DNA of 64,000 nt. It comes from Eurosta solidaginis. Taxonomy: Eukaryota; Arthropoda; Insecta; Diptera; Tephritidae. Shown here piece by piece: positions 1 through 11,615 of the stretch. Within the stretch, counting starts at the first letter, position 1. Each line of letters starts with the position of its first letter. A program made the translations under genes and the position numbers. The notes under the pieces were generated by a model. It had not been told where the DNA came from and did not search any database. It was given only the letters and a program-made list of their open reading frames with translations. The DNA lies in the NCBI RefSeq assembly GCF_040869045.1, contig NC_090324.1:194616028-194680027 (forward strand), given 5' to 3'.

Positions 1-430
1 GGTGACTCTAGAAGGTGTTTGTACGATACGGGAATCAAATGAAAGGTGTTAATGAGCATTTTAAAAGCGAGTGGGCCTTCGGTTTATAGGCAGACGCCTT
101 TTCGAGGTATCGCCATAAAGGTGGACGAAGGGTGACTCTAGAATATTTGTACGATATGGGTATCAAACGAAAGGTGTTACTGAGCATTTTAAGAGGTAGT
201 GGGCCTTAGGTCTATAGGTGGACGCCTTTTCGAGATATCGCCATTAAGGTGGGCCAGGGGTGACTCTAGAATGTACGATATGGGTATCAAATGAAAAGTG
301 GTAATGAGTATTTTAAAAGGGAGTAATCCTTAGTTCTATAGGTGGACGCCTATTCGAGATATCGCCATAAAGGTGGGCCAGGGAATGTGTTTGTACGATA
401 TGGGTATCAAATTAAAGGTACTAATGAGGG
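1..430. repeat. 130-bp minisatellite, array A
   Basis: Three to four degenerate units carry the marks GTGACTCTAGAA, TACGATATGGGTATCAAA, TTTTAAAAGGGAGTGGGCC and TTTTCGAGATATCGCCAT. The same unit forms arrays at 9.6, 16.5, 26.3, 54.7 and 61.1 kb. Confidence 0.9.
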
Positions 431-1148
431 TTTTAAAAACGAGTGGCCCTTGTATTTTGTTGCATCATATCATTACTGGAGTTGAATGCTGGCTTAATTT
501 ACTTATATAAAGCAAAGATATTAAATTTTTTGTTAAAATTTGACTTTTAAACAAATTTTTTTTTAAAAAGTGGGCGTGTTCTTAATCCGATTTTGCTAAT
601 TTTTATTTGGCACATATATAGTAATAGTAGTTGCGTTCCTGCCAAATTTCATCATGATATCTTCAACGACTGCCAAATTACAGCTTGCAAAACTTTTAAA
701 TTACCTTCTTTTAAAAGTGGGCGGTGCCACGCCCATTGTCCAAAATCTTACCAAGTTTCTATTCTGCGTCATAAGTTCAACCCATATACCAAGTTTCATC
801 GCTTTATCCGTCTTTGGCAATGAATTATCACATTTTTTCGGTTTTCCAAACTTTCGATATCGAAAAAGTGGGTGTGGTTATAGTCCGATATCGTTCATTT
901 TAAATAGCGAGCTGAGATGAGTGCCCAGGAACCTACATACCAAATTTCATCAAGATACCTCAAAATTTACTCAAGTTATCGTGTTAACGGACAGACGGAC
1001 ATGGCTAAATCGAATTTTTTTTCGATATTGATGATTTTGATATATGGAAGTCTATACCTATTTCGATTCCTATATACCTGTACAACCAACCGTTATCCAA
1101 TCAAAGTTAACATACTCTGTGAGCTCTGCTCAACTGAGTATAAAAAAA
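1..1148. mobile_element. DINE/Helentron-like non-autonomous element, copy A (one end outside window)
   Basis: The copy holds the last few units of a 130-bp tandem array, then about 700 bp of AT-rich body also seen at 27.1-28.1 kb and 58.6-59.6 kb. It ends in a subterminal segment (gagctctgctcaactgag, then tataaaa). Full copies have the inverted match of this segment next to a hairpin at the other end. A short CAGACGGAC tract followed by ATGGCTAAATC near 990 matches what is described for mini-me/DINE-1 elements. Short ORFs inside recur by repetition and are not genes. Confidence 0.75.
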
Positions 1149-1799
1149 AAATACATTAAAATTTTACAATTGCTTAGGTCACAGACCTAAATATATCTAC
1201 CCCCCTCGTAACATAATCAACTACCACCCACACATGCTTGCGGGCACTAGAACACACAGGTATGTGTATGGGAGTGGTAGTACGTATGCATATTTATATG
1301 TTTACTGCTGTGAGCCCGCGGAATAGCAACTTTTTTGCCGGGAAACCCAACGAAGGACCTGAATCGTGGGTTCATCGGCTTTTGTTGCAAAGAGGCTTGT
1401 CCTGTATCGTAGGTTCATCGGCTTTTGTTGCAAAGAGTCTCGTCCTCTTTGTATCCAGCAGCCAGCAAGGAAACACGAATCATACGTCACGTAAGAGCTA
1501 ATATTTTTCAAACAATCCCCCACCCGCGGTAAGATTGTCCGGACGCAGCTCAAGGTAGCACAACACTGCTCTAAATATTAACATAACTTCAAACACCGCT
1601 TTGCGCCACTTTTCTACTTTCACCTGTGCAGGATTTATTTCCAAAAAACCATTTTAATTTACAGCACAAAATTTCGAGTTGTTAAGGTTATTTATTTAGA
1701 AACCTGTAATATTAATTTTCGCGCACATTCAATTAAATAAAATTTGTATCTCTCATTCAAATCACTTGCACTTTTTTTTGTTGTTATAATACAAAGTGC

Positions 1800-2155
1800 G
1801 GCCATCGTGGTCTGATGGTAGCGTGCTCCGCCTGCCACACCATATGCCCCAGGTTCGCACCCGGGCAAGGCAACATCAACATTTTAGAAATAAGGGTTTT
1901 CAATTAGAAGACAATTTTTGTGAGCAGGGTCGCCCCTCGACAGTGTTGGGCAAGCGCTTCGAGTGTATTTCTGCCATGGAAATCTCTCAGTGAAAACTCA
2001 TCTGCCTTGCAGATGCCGTTCGGAGTCCGCATAAAACATGGAGGTCCCGTCCGGCCAATTTGTAGGGAAAATTAAACGGAGCACTACGCAAATTGGAAGA
2101 GAAGCTCGGCCTTAGATCTCTTCGGAGGTTATCGTGTCTTACATTTTTTTTTTTT
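1800..2155 (+). mobile_element. tRNA-derived SINE, copy 1
   Basis: A Pol III A-box-like TGGTCTGATGG lies at 1808-1818 and a B-box-like AGGTTCGCACCCG at 1851-1863. The body ends in TTACA plus a T-rich tail. Target duplications flank it: tataatacaaagtgc at 1785-1799 and the same with one change at 2156-2170. The same insertion sits in units 1 and 2; unit 3 lacks it. Confidence 0.88.
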
Positions 2156-2550
2156 TATAACACAAAGTGCACTTGGTTTTGTCCACACATATTGTTGTTG
2201 TTGTTTGGGTGGCCAATAGGGGCTTATTTCTCATACAATAAAAAAAAATAATCAGTTTTGACTGCTCTATTTTTTGGGATACAAAAGTTCACAGTCCTTG
2301 GTTAAGTTACCAAAAAGTCCATAGCGAGTGTCTCATAACTTTTTTTTATTAACACCACTTTCACTAACCATTAAATATTGGCTTATACAATTTATTAGCA
2401 CATTCCTTTAAATTACTGGCTTCTTGCAAGCTTCGAAGCCACTTCCACGAGAAATCTTTCTCGAACAGTCCCTCATTTCAGTTCATTTTCACTTAATACT
2501 CTCTGCAAAGGCAATTAGTTAATTAATATTTCAATAAATTTTTATTTAAT

Positions 2551-2631
2551 ATGATGAATGCCTATATACGCCAAGCATATGCAGTGACAGAGTTTGAAAA
2601 TGACTATAATGATATGTCCTCTTCAGCCCAT
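2551..2631 (+). pseudogene. gag: BEL/Pao gag N-terminal stub
   Basis: It begins ATGATGAAT and encodes the N-terminus shared with the gag starts at 6374, 13386 and 23198 (motifs AYIRQAYAVTEFENDYND). After the SSAH codons it switches into the Penelope-like palindrome seen at 10623-10914. The junction shares only CAT, so it looks like a microhomology deletion that removed most of gag and pol. Confidence 0.8.
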
Positions 2632-2775
2632 CTTCAGGAACTCTTGGCTGTGCCTGTTGATCTCAGATTGGGGTCGAAATATCGATCAATCATTAAACAA
2701 ATATATTTATTGAAACACACAAAATATTTGGTTTTTATTTATGCGTGGCCTTGAGCTCGAAAAATTTAATAATGT
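2629..2775. repeat. Right half of a Penelope-like inverted dimer
   Basis: It matches the right arm of the palindrome at 10623-10914, with TCGAAATATCGATCAATC and the arm end near AATAATGT. The left arm was lost in the deletion that truncated gag. Confidence 0.7.
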
Positions 2776-3486
2776 AAAGCAAACTGCAAAATTTTTTAAT
2801 TATTTACATAAATATTTTTACTTATATATAAGAAACTATTGTTAATTGTCTATAAGATTATTGTAAATCATAGACTGAATAAAAAATAAACAAAGAAATA
2901 AAAACTATCGTTTAAAAAAGCATTAGAAAAGTATTTATAAAAAGCCTTATTTTATTATAAGCTTAAAAGCAAGGAACAGTTTCGATTATTTGACGCTTAT
3001 TTCTAAACGATTTATAAACAAAAAATTAAGGTTGTAAGCTTTTTTTTTTGAGAAAACTTATTAAAAACTTACAATACGTTTACTTCGCTTGTTGGGTTGT
3101 AATCCAGACCTGTGTGTTCAAAGTCAACTGTTTGCGCAACGCAAGCGCCAAAACGAGGCAAAATCCGAATATGTACCGGCTTTAAGAAAAACCACCAAAT
3201 TTATGTGTTATTGTACATACAAATGTGTTATTGTATATACATTAGGGTGGGTCGATTTGTATGGACGAAAGTTAACCGATATCGCGCCATCGATTTTTCG
3301 ATAGGATTTGGGCTCAGGAAAAATAGTTCCACTACGCATACCCAAACAAATTAATTTCGAGCTGCGAAATTTTTTTTTTACGTTTTTTCGACATAGCTTT
3401 TTAAGGTTTTTTTCATGTCCTACTAAAAAAATGTCCTCAAAAACGTTGTCGATAACAGTTTTTTGCAAAAAAAAAAAACATACATG
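2776..3486. other. Duplicated AT-rich spacer with a MITE-like end
   Basis: No gene is visible. The stretch is shared with 10928-11615 and 20940-21623. From 3240 it contains CATTAGGGTGGGTCGATTTG, which resembles the terminal inverted repeat of the MITE at 20281-20917; a partner end is not visible. It ends in an A-rich tract just before the BEL leader. Confidence 0.55.
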
Positions 3487-4626
3487 AAAATTTTACAATT
3501 ATTTAGGTCATAGACCTAAATATATCTGCCCCCCTCGTAACATAATCAACTACCACCCACACATGCTTATGGGCACTAGTACACACAGGTATGTGTGAGT
3601 GGTAGGTAGTACGTATGCATATTTATATTTTTACCGCTGTGAGCCCGCGGTATAGCAACTATAATGCCGGGAAACCCAACGAAGGATCTGTATCGTGGGT
3701 TCATCGGCTTTTGTTGCAAAGAGGCTCGTCCCCTTTGTATCTAGCAGCCAGCAAGGAAACACGAATCATACGTCACGTAAGCGCTAACATTTTTCAAATA
3801 CTTAATACTTTATTCTGTTAAACCTTTTCCTTAACACTTGTTGTATTTCAATATATTCAATAAAAAACCATTGTCGATCCATATATTGACACGAATCCTT
3901 TTGGTGTTATTATTCATTTCATTTTCCCGCCTAAACACATTCTTCTACAATTCCGTGGGTGCGCGCCGTTGCCACCACGAAATTGTACATGGTTCTTACC
4001 GCGCCGTTCAAGAGAACCGCATAGAGAGATTAATACAGTCCACTTTCACTCCAAAAGCAGATAATTAGGAAGCAGTCAACACACTCGTGATAATACACCA
4101 GTATCAACATCAGCAATTTGCAGACAACAAGTGATACAATTTCTTGGTGATACAAGCAAAAAGTTCGTAATAATACAGCGAAAAGCACAACATCAACACC
4201 AAACATCAACAACAACATCTAAAATCATATTTTTTCACCCAGGATCAACAACAATTTGATTAAATGTACGTGGTTTATAAATTTTCCGTGCTAGGTAGGG
4301 CTTTATTTTCATTTTTCGCTAAAAAAAGTGTTTCCTTTTATTAAAACCCTGCAAGTGATTGTGTGAAGTGAAAAATTAATCTCAAACACCGCTTTGCGCC
4401 TCTTTTCTACTTTCACCTTTGCAGAATTTATCTCCAAAAAACCATTTTAATTCACAGCACAACATTTCGAGTTGTTAAGGTTATTTATTAGAAACCTGTA
4501 ATATTAATTTTCCACACATTCATTTAATTGAAATTTTTATCTCACATACAAATCACTTGCACTTATTTTACACGGGCAATACGATTCATTTTTTTTTTTC
4601 TTTTTTGTTGTTATAATACAATGTGC

Positions 4627-4979
4627 GGCCACCGTGGTGTGATGGTAGTGTGCTCCGCCTGCCACACCATATGCCCCGGGTTCGCACCCGCGCAAGGCAA
4701 CATCAAAATTTTAGAAATAAGGTTTTTCAATTAGAAGAAAATTTTTCTGAGCGGGGTCGCCCCTCGTCAGTGTTTGGCAAGCGCTTCGAGTGTATTTCTG
4801 CCATGAAAATCACTCAGTGAAAACTCATCTGCCTTGCATATGCCGTTCGGAGTCCGCATAAAACATGGAGGTCCCGTCCGGACAATTTGTAGGGAAAATC
4901 AAACGGAGCACGACGCAAATTGGAAGAGAATCTCGGCCTTAGATCTCTTCGGAGGTTATCGTGTGTTACATTTTTTTTT
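4627..4979 (+). mobile_element. tRNA-derived SINE, copy 2 (best preserved)
   Basis: The head starts GGCCACCGTGGTGTGATGG with a B box GGGTTCGCACCCG, and the tail is a T run. The flanking duplications are tataatacaatgtgc at 4612-4626 and tataatacaaagtgc at 4980-4994. At 353 bp it is close to full length. Confidence 0.9.
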
Positions 4980-5749
4980 TATAATACAAAGTGCACTTAG
5001 TTTTGTCCACACATATTGTTGCTGTTGTCTGGGTGGCCAATAGGGGCTTATTTCTCATACAATTAAAACAAAAACCAAATCAGTTTTGACTGCTCTATTT
5101 TTTGGGATACAAAAGTTCACAGTCCTTGGTTAAGTTACCAAAAAGTCCATAGCGAGTGTTTCATAGTCCACTTTCACTCCAAAAGCAGATAATTAGGAAG
5201 CAGTTAATACACTCGTGATAATACACCAGTATCAACATTAGCATTTTGCAGACAACAAGTGATACAATTTCTTGGTGATACAAGCAAAAAATTCGTAATA
5301 ATACAGCGAGGAAAAGCACAACATCAACACCAAACATCAACAACAACATCTAAAATCATATTTTTTCACCCAGGATCAACAACAATTTGATTAAATGTAC
5401 GTGGTTTATAAGTTTTCCGTGCTAGGTAGGGCTTTTTTTCATTTTTCTCTAAAAAAAAGTGTTTCCTTTTATTAAAACCCTGCAAGTGATTATGTGAAGT
5501 GAAAAATTAACCTCAAACACCGCTTTGCGCCTCTTTTCTACTTTAACTTTTGCAGGATTTATCTCCAAAAAACCATTTTAATTCACAGCATACAATTTCG
5601 AGTTGTTAAGGTTATTTATTAGAAACCTGTAATATTAATTTTCCACACATTCATTTAATTGAAATTTTTATCTCACATACAAATCACTTGCACTTATTGT
5701 ACACGGGCAATACGATTCATTTTTTTTTTGTTTGTTATAAAAAAAGTGC

Positions 5750-6022
5750 GGTCACCGTGGTGCGATGGTAGCGTGCTCCGCCTGCCACATCATATGCCCC
5801 GGGTTCGCACCCGAGCAAGGCAAGATCAAAGTTTTAGAAATAAGGTTTTTCAATTAGAAGAAAATTTTTCTAAGCGGGGTCGCCCTCGACAGTGTTTGGC
5901 ATTCGCTTCGAGTGTATTTCTGCCATGAAAATCTCTCAGTGAAAGCTCATCTGCCTTGCACATGCCGTTCGGAGTCCGCATAAAACATGGAGGTCCCGTC
6001 CGGCCAATTTGTAGGGAAAATC
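5750..6022 (+). mobile_element. tRNA-derived SINE, copy 3 (3' deleted)
   Basis: This is the duplicate of copy 2 in the second tandem unit. It ends at AGGGAAAATCA, where the sequence jumps to GGGGCTTATTTCTC of the leader. The SINE 3' end, its right target duplication and some leader are gone. Confidence 0.85.
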
Positions 6023-6373
6023 AGGGGCTTATTTCTCATATAATTAAAAAAAAAAACAAATCAGTTTTGCCTGCTCTATTTTTTGGAATACAAAAGTTCA
6101 CAGTCCTTGGTTAAGTTACCAAAAAGCCCAAAGCGGGTGTTTTATAATTTTTTTTATTAACACCACTTTCACTAGCCATTACATATTGGCTTACACAATT
6201 TATTAGCACATCTGCATTAGCACATTCCTTTAAATTACTAGCTCCCTTGCAAGCTTCGAAGCCACTTCCCCGAGAAATCTTTCTCGAACAGTCCCTCATT
6301 TCAGTTCATTTTCACCAAATACTCTCTGCAAAGGCAATTAGCTAATTATTATTTCAATAAATTTTTATTTAAT

Positions 6374-7099
6374 ATGATGAATGCCTATATACGCCAAGCA
6401 TATGCAGTGACAGAGTTTGAAAATGACTATAATGATATGTCCTCTTCAGCCCATACAAAACACACACACCCCTTTATTCCAAAAGAAGGAGTTGAATTCG
6501 CTATGCGAAAAGGCGAAGCAGACATATGAAGATCTCTTGAACTCCTCAGAACTCGAGTCAAAAGAGCTGTCGGCCATTAAAAAGAAGCACGAAGTTACAT
6601 ACTTCAGCTTTCTCAAGTGCCAGGCAGCAATGGCTGAACTTTCGGAAAAACTGGAGAAAGCTGAGAAGAAAGCTCAGGAGATAGGGAATATCGGGTGCGC
6701 CTGCCAGCATGTGATACGGACGTTTTCAACGGACGTTTTGACCTTTCCAGACCATCATTTAGAGACATGGTCACTGCTATATGCATACGTAACAAAAACC
6801 TCGCAGGAGTAGAAAAGTTATATTATTTAAACCAAAGGACTCAAGGTGAGGCCAAAAAATAGTTGGACGATGTCCTTTAACGAAAGACGGTTTCGAAACA
6901 GCATGGAAAAGTCTATGTACCGATACGAAAATAAACGTATCTTAGTAAACGCCCAAATAAAAAAGCAGTTGAGAGTGAATGCGGTAGCTCCATCAAGAAA
7001 CAGCAGCGTGAAATAAATAATTGCACCTCGTCGCTCCAATGTCATCATATAGACATATCAAACTGGAATGCAATTATAACTTATCTATGTTCAACAAAA
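6374..7099 (+). pseudogene. gag: BEL/Pao gag, unit 1, frameshifted
   Basis: The ATG pair at 6374/6377 fits the other copies. The N-terminal part is homologous to unit 3 gag, with coiled-coil-like segments around KELSAIKKKHEVTYF and AELSEKLEKAEKK. An extra AC near 6460 and a loss near 6670 shift the frame. BEL/Pao Gag packages the RNA in a cytoplasmic particle; this copy cannot make the whole protein. Confidence 0.8.
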
Positions 7100-8464
7100 T
7101 TGCCAGAAACCACGTTGGCAATCTGGGAACAAACTATCGAAAACAAAACAGAAATTTCAAAATGGGCTGATATTGATAAATTCTTATCCAATCGTTCCCA
7201 AACCCTAGAAACCGTGAGTGATTTGAGAGGGGATACAGTTTCCAAACCCTCAAAGCCACAAGTATCTCGTTCGACAGCAGATACATCTGCTAAAAAATTA
7301 GGGTCCTATCAGTCAAGTGTAGCCAAACCTACATGTAAGATGTGCAAAAGTCCTGCACATCGAATATCAAAGTGTGAAAATTTCATACGTGTAACGCCTA
7401 TTAAACGGTTTGAACAAATTAAGAGTAGCCGGGGATGTATAAACTGCCTTTCTACTGGCCATTCCGTAACAAAGTGCACCAGTCAAATGAAATGTGCCAC
7501 ATGTCATCTAATGCATCATACGCTGCTTCATATTTCGAATCAGCCAAATCCAACAAATAATTCAGATACGACCCGAACATCAACGTCACGAGAAGCTCAA
7601 ATACGACGCAATGCTGAAAGAGAAAATGCTCCGATTAATAACGTGAACTCATGTTTCGCAAATACAAGTAAAGGGGTATTACTAAGGACAGCTCTGGTTA
7701 ATATTCATTTTAATGGTGTTGACTATTCGGAGCGAGCCCTAATAGACTCGGGATCCGAATGCTCATTCATTACCGAGAAACTCAAGCGCAGAATTAATCT
7801 GCCATCCAAACACCTGCATGCCCAAGTTTCGGGCATCAATAATACAATGTCTGCACAAGTAAAAGAAGCGTGCTACATACAACTTCGATCACCAACACAC
7901 CCATTAACCGAGATCAATACGACCATGCCGGTTTTACCACAACTAACAGGGAATCTTCCAACTTGCCACATAAACGCAATGACAAGGCAGGCATTCCCTG
8001 ACTTAGTACTGGCTAACAAAAGATTCTTTGGCAATGAGCCAGTCGATCTTATTCTGCGCGGATACATATACCCCCAAATTATGTTAGGCGGCATTAGGAA
8101 AAATGTGCTAAACACATTAATAGCACAGGAAACGGTGTTCGGCTGGATTCTAACAGGCCGGACAGATGCGGTTGATACAAATAAAACACTAGTATCATAT
8201 TTCAACGAGGTCACGTTGGACAAACAGTTGTCAGCATTTTGGGAATTAGAGGAAATTCCAAGGAAAGGAAGCATCAACAACGAGGATAGGTACTGCGAAG
8301 AGCTATTCAAATCCACAACAATTCGGAGAGATGATGCCAAATACGTGGTTTCCTTACCTTTTACGAAAGAACTTAGCTTAGGTCCCTCTCTAAAAAGGGA
8401 GTGTTCTCAATTTTATTGCAATGAAACACGACTATCTAAAAATCCCGATCTACAAACAGAATGA
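7100..8464 (+). pseudogene. gag-pro: BEL/Pao gag C-terminus and protease, unit 1 (open for 454 codons)
   Basis: This is the longest open BEL stretch. Counting from 7100, three zinc knuckles lie near residues 79-92 (CKMCKSPAHRISKC), 113-126 (CINCLSTGHSVTKC) and 132-144 (CATCHLMHHTLLH). An aspartic protease with active-site DSG lies near 216-218 (ALIDSGSECSFI). The linker to RT includes FGWILTGR. The frame ends at a nonsense codon (8462-8464) where unit 2 has cysteine. The 7100 ATG is internal; homology continues upstream in other frames. Confidence 0.85.
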
Positions 8465-9602
8465 AATAGAGTTGTATCTGAATACGAAACACTAGGGCAT
8501 ATGAAATAAGTCAAAAATATCCCGCCAGACTCAACCGACTGTTACTTCCTTCCTCACCATGCTGTAATATAAGATGGAAGCACAACAACCAAAGTCAGAG
8601 TCGTATTCAATGCATCATGCCCTAATACAAATGGCAAAAGTCTAAATGATGCCTTATATCCATGTCCGATTTTTCAATCTGACCTAACAATCTTAATACT
8701 TCGTTGGAGATTGTTCAAATACGTCTTCAAAAGCGACATCGAGAAAATGTATTGCCAAATATGGGTCAATGAAGACCAAACAAAATACCAGCGAATCATA
8801 TTTCGCAAATGCCCCAAAAACCCAATTTACCTATACGAATTGAAAACGGTAACCTTTGGGGTCAACTGTGCTTCATACCTTGCGATTCGGACGCTGCACC
8901 AACTCGCTGATGACGTGGCAGCGGATATCCTGACGTACTCGCCGGCGGACACAGAATCGAAACTGCGATAAGGGCAAGGCATCAAATATCATCGGCGTTA
9001 CAAACGGCAGGTTTCCCGTTGCGAAAATGGACGTCCAACTGCAAGAAAATTCTACAGGATATATCGAAGCAACACTTATTAAACTAGGATTTCTTGAGTT
9101 TGAAGACATCAGCACGGTAAAAGCACTCGGCATCAGGTGGAACGCCCATTTCGACTTCTTCTATTTTGCAGCGAAACCCAGTGAAAACCATGCCGTAACA
9201 AAAAGGCCAATACTTTCTGCGATCGCAAAACTTTTCGACCCTCTTGGCTAGCTGGCACCAGTCGTAATTGTAGCCAAGATGATAATGCAAAACGTTTGTT
9301 TGGAACGGACAGGCTGGAACGAAAACGTGTCAGAAACCATTTTACATCGATGGGAGTTGTTCATGAATGACTACGAAAAAATTAACGACCTACGCATACT
9401 CAATATCAAAATACATGGCTTCAGCGACTCCTCGGAAAAGGCATACGCAGCTCCGTTTTCCTAAGGGTACAAACAAAGGATCAAGTCTTCACCAACCTGT
9501 TGATAGCCAAGACGAGAGTAGCCCCGGTCAAAACCATATCCTTGCCTCGACTCGAACTCTGCGGTGCAGTTCTACTAGCAGAAATAATCGAATCTGTGAG
9601 GG
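8465..9602 (+). pseudogene. pol: BEL/Pao reverse transcriptase, unit 1, catalytic motif deleted
   Basis: Homology to Pao-type RT runs on through KVRVVFNASCP, YVFKSDIEKMY and VTFGVNCASYLA. The segment encoding the YVDD box present in units 2 and 3 is missing near 8920. Further stops lie near 8510, 8572 and 9250. The sequence ends at GAATCTGTGAG, then jumps into the 130-bp array. Unit 2 has the same jump, so this break predates the duplication of the units. Confidence 0.85.
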
Positions 9603-10462
9603 TAACCCTGCAATGTCTTTGTATGACATGGGTATCAAATGGAAGGTATTAAAGTGTATTTTAAAAGGGAGTGGGCCATAGTGTTTTGGTGGACGCCATT
9701 TCGGGATATCACCATAAAGGTAGACCAGGGGTGACTCTAGAATGTGTTTGTACGATATGAGAATCAAATGAAAGGTATTAATGAGTATTTTAAAAGGGAG
9801 TGGGCCTTAGCTCTATAGCGGACGCCTTTTCGAGATATCGCCATAAAGGTAGACCACGGGTGACTCTAGAATGAATAAATAAAATAGAATAAAATGTGTT
9901 AATGAGTATTTTAAAAGGGAGTGGGCCTAAGTTCTATAAGAGGACGCCTTTTCGAGATATCGCCATAAAGGTGGGCCAGGGTAACTCTAGAATGTGTTTG
10001 TACGATATGAGAATCAAATAAAATGTTTTAATGAGTATTTTAAAAGGGAGTGGGCCCTATAGTGGACGCCTTTTCGAGATATCGCCATAAAGGTAGACCA
10101 GGGGTGACTCTAGAATGTGATTGCACGATATGGGTATCAAATGAAAGGTGTTAATGAGTATTTTAAACGGGAGTGATCCTTAATTCTATAGGTGGACGCT
10201 TTTTCGAGATATTGCCATAAAGGTGGACCAGGGTGACTCTAGAATACGTTTGTACGATATTGGTATCAAATAAAAGGTGTTAATGATTATTTAAAGGGGA
10301 GTGGGCCTTAGTTCTATAGGTGACGCCTTTTCGAGATATAGCCATAAAAAGGTGGACCAGGGGTGACTCTAGAATGTGTTTGTACGATATGGGTATCAAA
10401 TGAAAGGTGTTAATGAGTATTTTAAAAGGGAGTGGGCCTTAGTTCTATAGGTGGACGCCTTT
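9603..10462. repeat. 130-bp minisatellite, array B
   Basis: Six to seven units follow the BEL RT directly. The array starts with GGTAACCCTG, the array-proximal part of the DINE-like element, but the element's hairpin terminus and body are absent, so it is a deletion remnant. One unit near 9880 carries a short AT-rich change. Confidence 0.9.
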
Positions 10463-10609
10463 ATTTTTCTGTAAGTTTTTTTAAAGTAACTTAAATTAAA
10501 CTTGCTGTGTTACACAACATATAAGCGTTTTCAATATTAAATATATTTTAATGTTTTTCAGAAAACATTTTGTAAGCGTTGAGGGTAAATATTTATAAAT
10601 ATTTTAACT
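10463..10609. repeat. Short repeat with splice-site-like ends, copy 1
   Basis: The stretch recurs at 17886-18027 and 19617-19756. It starts with GTAAGT-like sequence and contains TTTTAATGTTTTTCAG before AAAACATTTTGTAAGCG, so it reads like a small intron or a Penelope-like element fragment. The function is unknown. Confidence 0.5.
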
Positions 10610-10622
10610 GTGAAAGTAAATT

Positions 10623-10914
10623 TTTATTTTTTTTTTCCGGCATTCAATATATAAATTATTCAATTTTTCGAGCTCAAAGCCACGCATAAACAACAACCAA
10701 ATATTTGATATATTTCAATAAATATATTTGTTTAATGATTGATCGATATTTCGACCTCAATCTGAGATCATCTTCAGGAACTCTTGGCTGTGCCTGATCG
10801 ATCTCAGATTGGGGTCGAAATATCGATCAATCATTAAACAAATATATTTATTGAAACACACAAAATATTTGGTTTTTATTTATGCGTGGCCTTGAGCTCG
10901 AAAAATTTAATAAT
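10623..10914. mobile_element. Penelope-like inverted dimer, copy 1
   Basis: Two arms face each other around a centre near 10783. Left marks are GAGCTCAAAGCCACGCATAA and GATCGATATTTCGACCTC; right marks are GAGGTCGAAATATCGATC-like sequence and TTATGCGTGGCCTTGAGCTC. A 13-bp target duplication, gtgaaagtaaatt, flanks it at 10610-10622 and 10915-10927. Arms of this design with a hammerhead-like core fit the terminal repeats of Penelope-like elements. No coding sequence remains. Confidence 0.7.
10741..10777 (-). ncRNA. Hammerhead-ribozyme-like core (minus strand)
   Basis: On the minus strand CTGAAGA (10771-10777) is followed by a 6-bp stem II (10764-10769 with 10753-10758, one G-U pair, 5-nt loop) and GAAA (10749-10752), then ATATC. 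This matches CUGANGA-stem II-GAAA with the very short stem III reported for Penelope-like elements. I cannot assign stem I with confidence. The plus-strand arm has lost the core (CTGATCGA). Confidence 0.6.
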
Positions 10915-10927
10915 GTGAAAGTAAATT

Positions 10928-11615
10928 GCAAAATTTTTAAATTATTTACATAAATATTTTTACTTATATATAAGAAACTTTTGTTAATTGTCTATAAGAT
11001 TATTGTAAATCATAGACTGAATAAAAAATAAAGAAAGTAATAAAAACTATCGTTTAAAAAAGCATTAGAAAAGTATTTATAAAAAGCCTTAAAAGCAAGG
11101 AACAGTTTCGATTATTTGACGCTTATTTCTAAACGATTTATAAACAAAAAATCAAGGTTTTGTAAGCTTTTTTTTTTGAGAAAACTTACTAAAAACTTAC
11201 ATTACGTTTACTTCGCTTGTTGGGTTGTAATCCAGACCTGTGTGTTCAAAGTCAACTGTTTGCGCAACGCAAACGCCAAAACGAGGCAAAATCCGAATAT
11301 GTACCGGCTTTAAGAAAAACCACCAAATTTATTTGTTATTGTACATACATATGTGTTATTGTATATACATTAGGGTGGGTCGATTTGTATGGACGAAAGT
11401 TAACCGATATCGCGCCATCGATTTTTCGATAGGATTTGGGCTCAGGAAAAAGAGTTCCACTACGCATACCCAAAAAATAAATTTCTAGCTGCGAAATTTC
11501 ATTTTTTTTACGTTTTTTCGACATAGATTTTTAAGGTTTTTTTCATGTCCTACTAAAAAAATGTCCGCTAAAAACTTTGTCGATAACAGTTTTTTGCAAA
11601 AAAAAAACATACATG
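10928..11615. other. Duplicated AT-rich spacer, unit 1 to unit 2
   Basis: It is nearly the same as 2776-3486, including the GGGTGGGTCGATTTG MITE-like end at about 11370. No gene is visible. Confidence 0.6.

Larger units (their letters stand above)
1157..2631 (+). mobile_element. BEL/Pao retrotransposon leader, unit 0 (deletion derivative)
   Basis: The stretch matches the leaders at 3487, 11616 and 21624. Relative to unit 3 it lacks about 690 bp: its ...TTTTTCAAA at about 1510 joins directly to CAATCCCCCAC, found at about 22622 in unit 3. It carries a SINE and ends in the first 27 codons of gag. LTR borders cannot be set because no LTR pair is visible. Confidence 0.7.
4040..6146 (+). repeat. 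Tandem duplication of about 1.13 kb within the BEL leader
   Basis: Copy one starts at CCACTTTCACT (4040-4050) and copy two at the same word (5168-5178), a distance of 1128 bp. The word also occurs at the downstream end of the unit (CACCACTTTCACTAGCC near 6172), so unequal exchange at an 11-bp match explains the duplication. Copy two later lost the SINE tail. Confidence 0.85.
3487..6373 (+). mobile_element. BEL/Pao leader, unit 1, with internal tandem duplication
   Basis: The sequence runs from the shared start (TTTTACAATT...TTAGGTCATAGACCTAAATA) through an AATAAA-containing segment near 3855 and a conserved block with GTGGGTGCGCGCCGTTGCC near 3956, then up to gag. A similar block follows the integrase at about 34170 and may be LTR-derived. 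The leader is about 1.1 kb longer than its relatives because of an internal duplication and contains two SINE copies. Confidence 0.7.

Noticed and set aside
593..920. Overlapping short frames in the DINE body
   Set aside because: The same frames recur at 27690 and 59044 because the noncoding body is repeated. They have no domain, are out of phase among copies, and are AT-rich.
3481..4000. Defined BEL/Pao LTR pair
   Set aside because: The leader start recurs four times, but the integrase end at 34 kb does not show the same sequence. The repeats are explained by unit duplication, not by paired LTRs.
9603..10462. CRISPR-like or centromeric array
   Set aside because: The units are 130-bp tandem repeats without spacers and belong to DINE-like elements. 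Arrays here are short and scattered, so no centromere claim is made.
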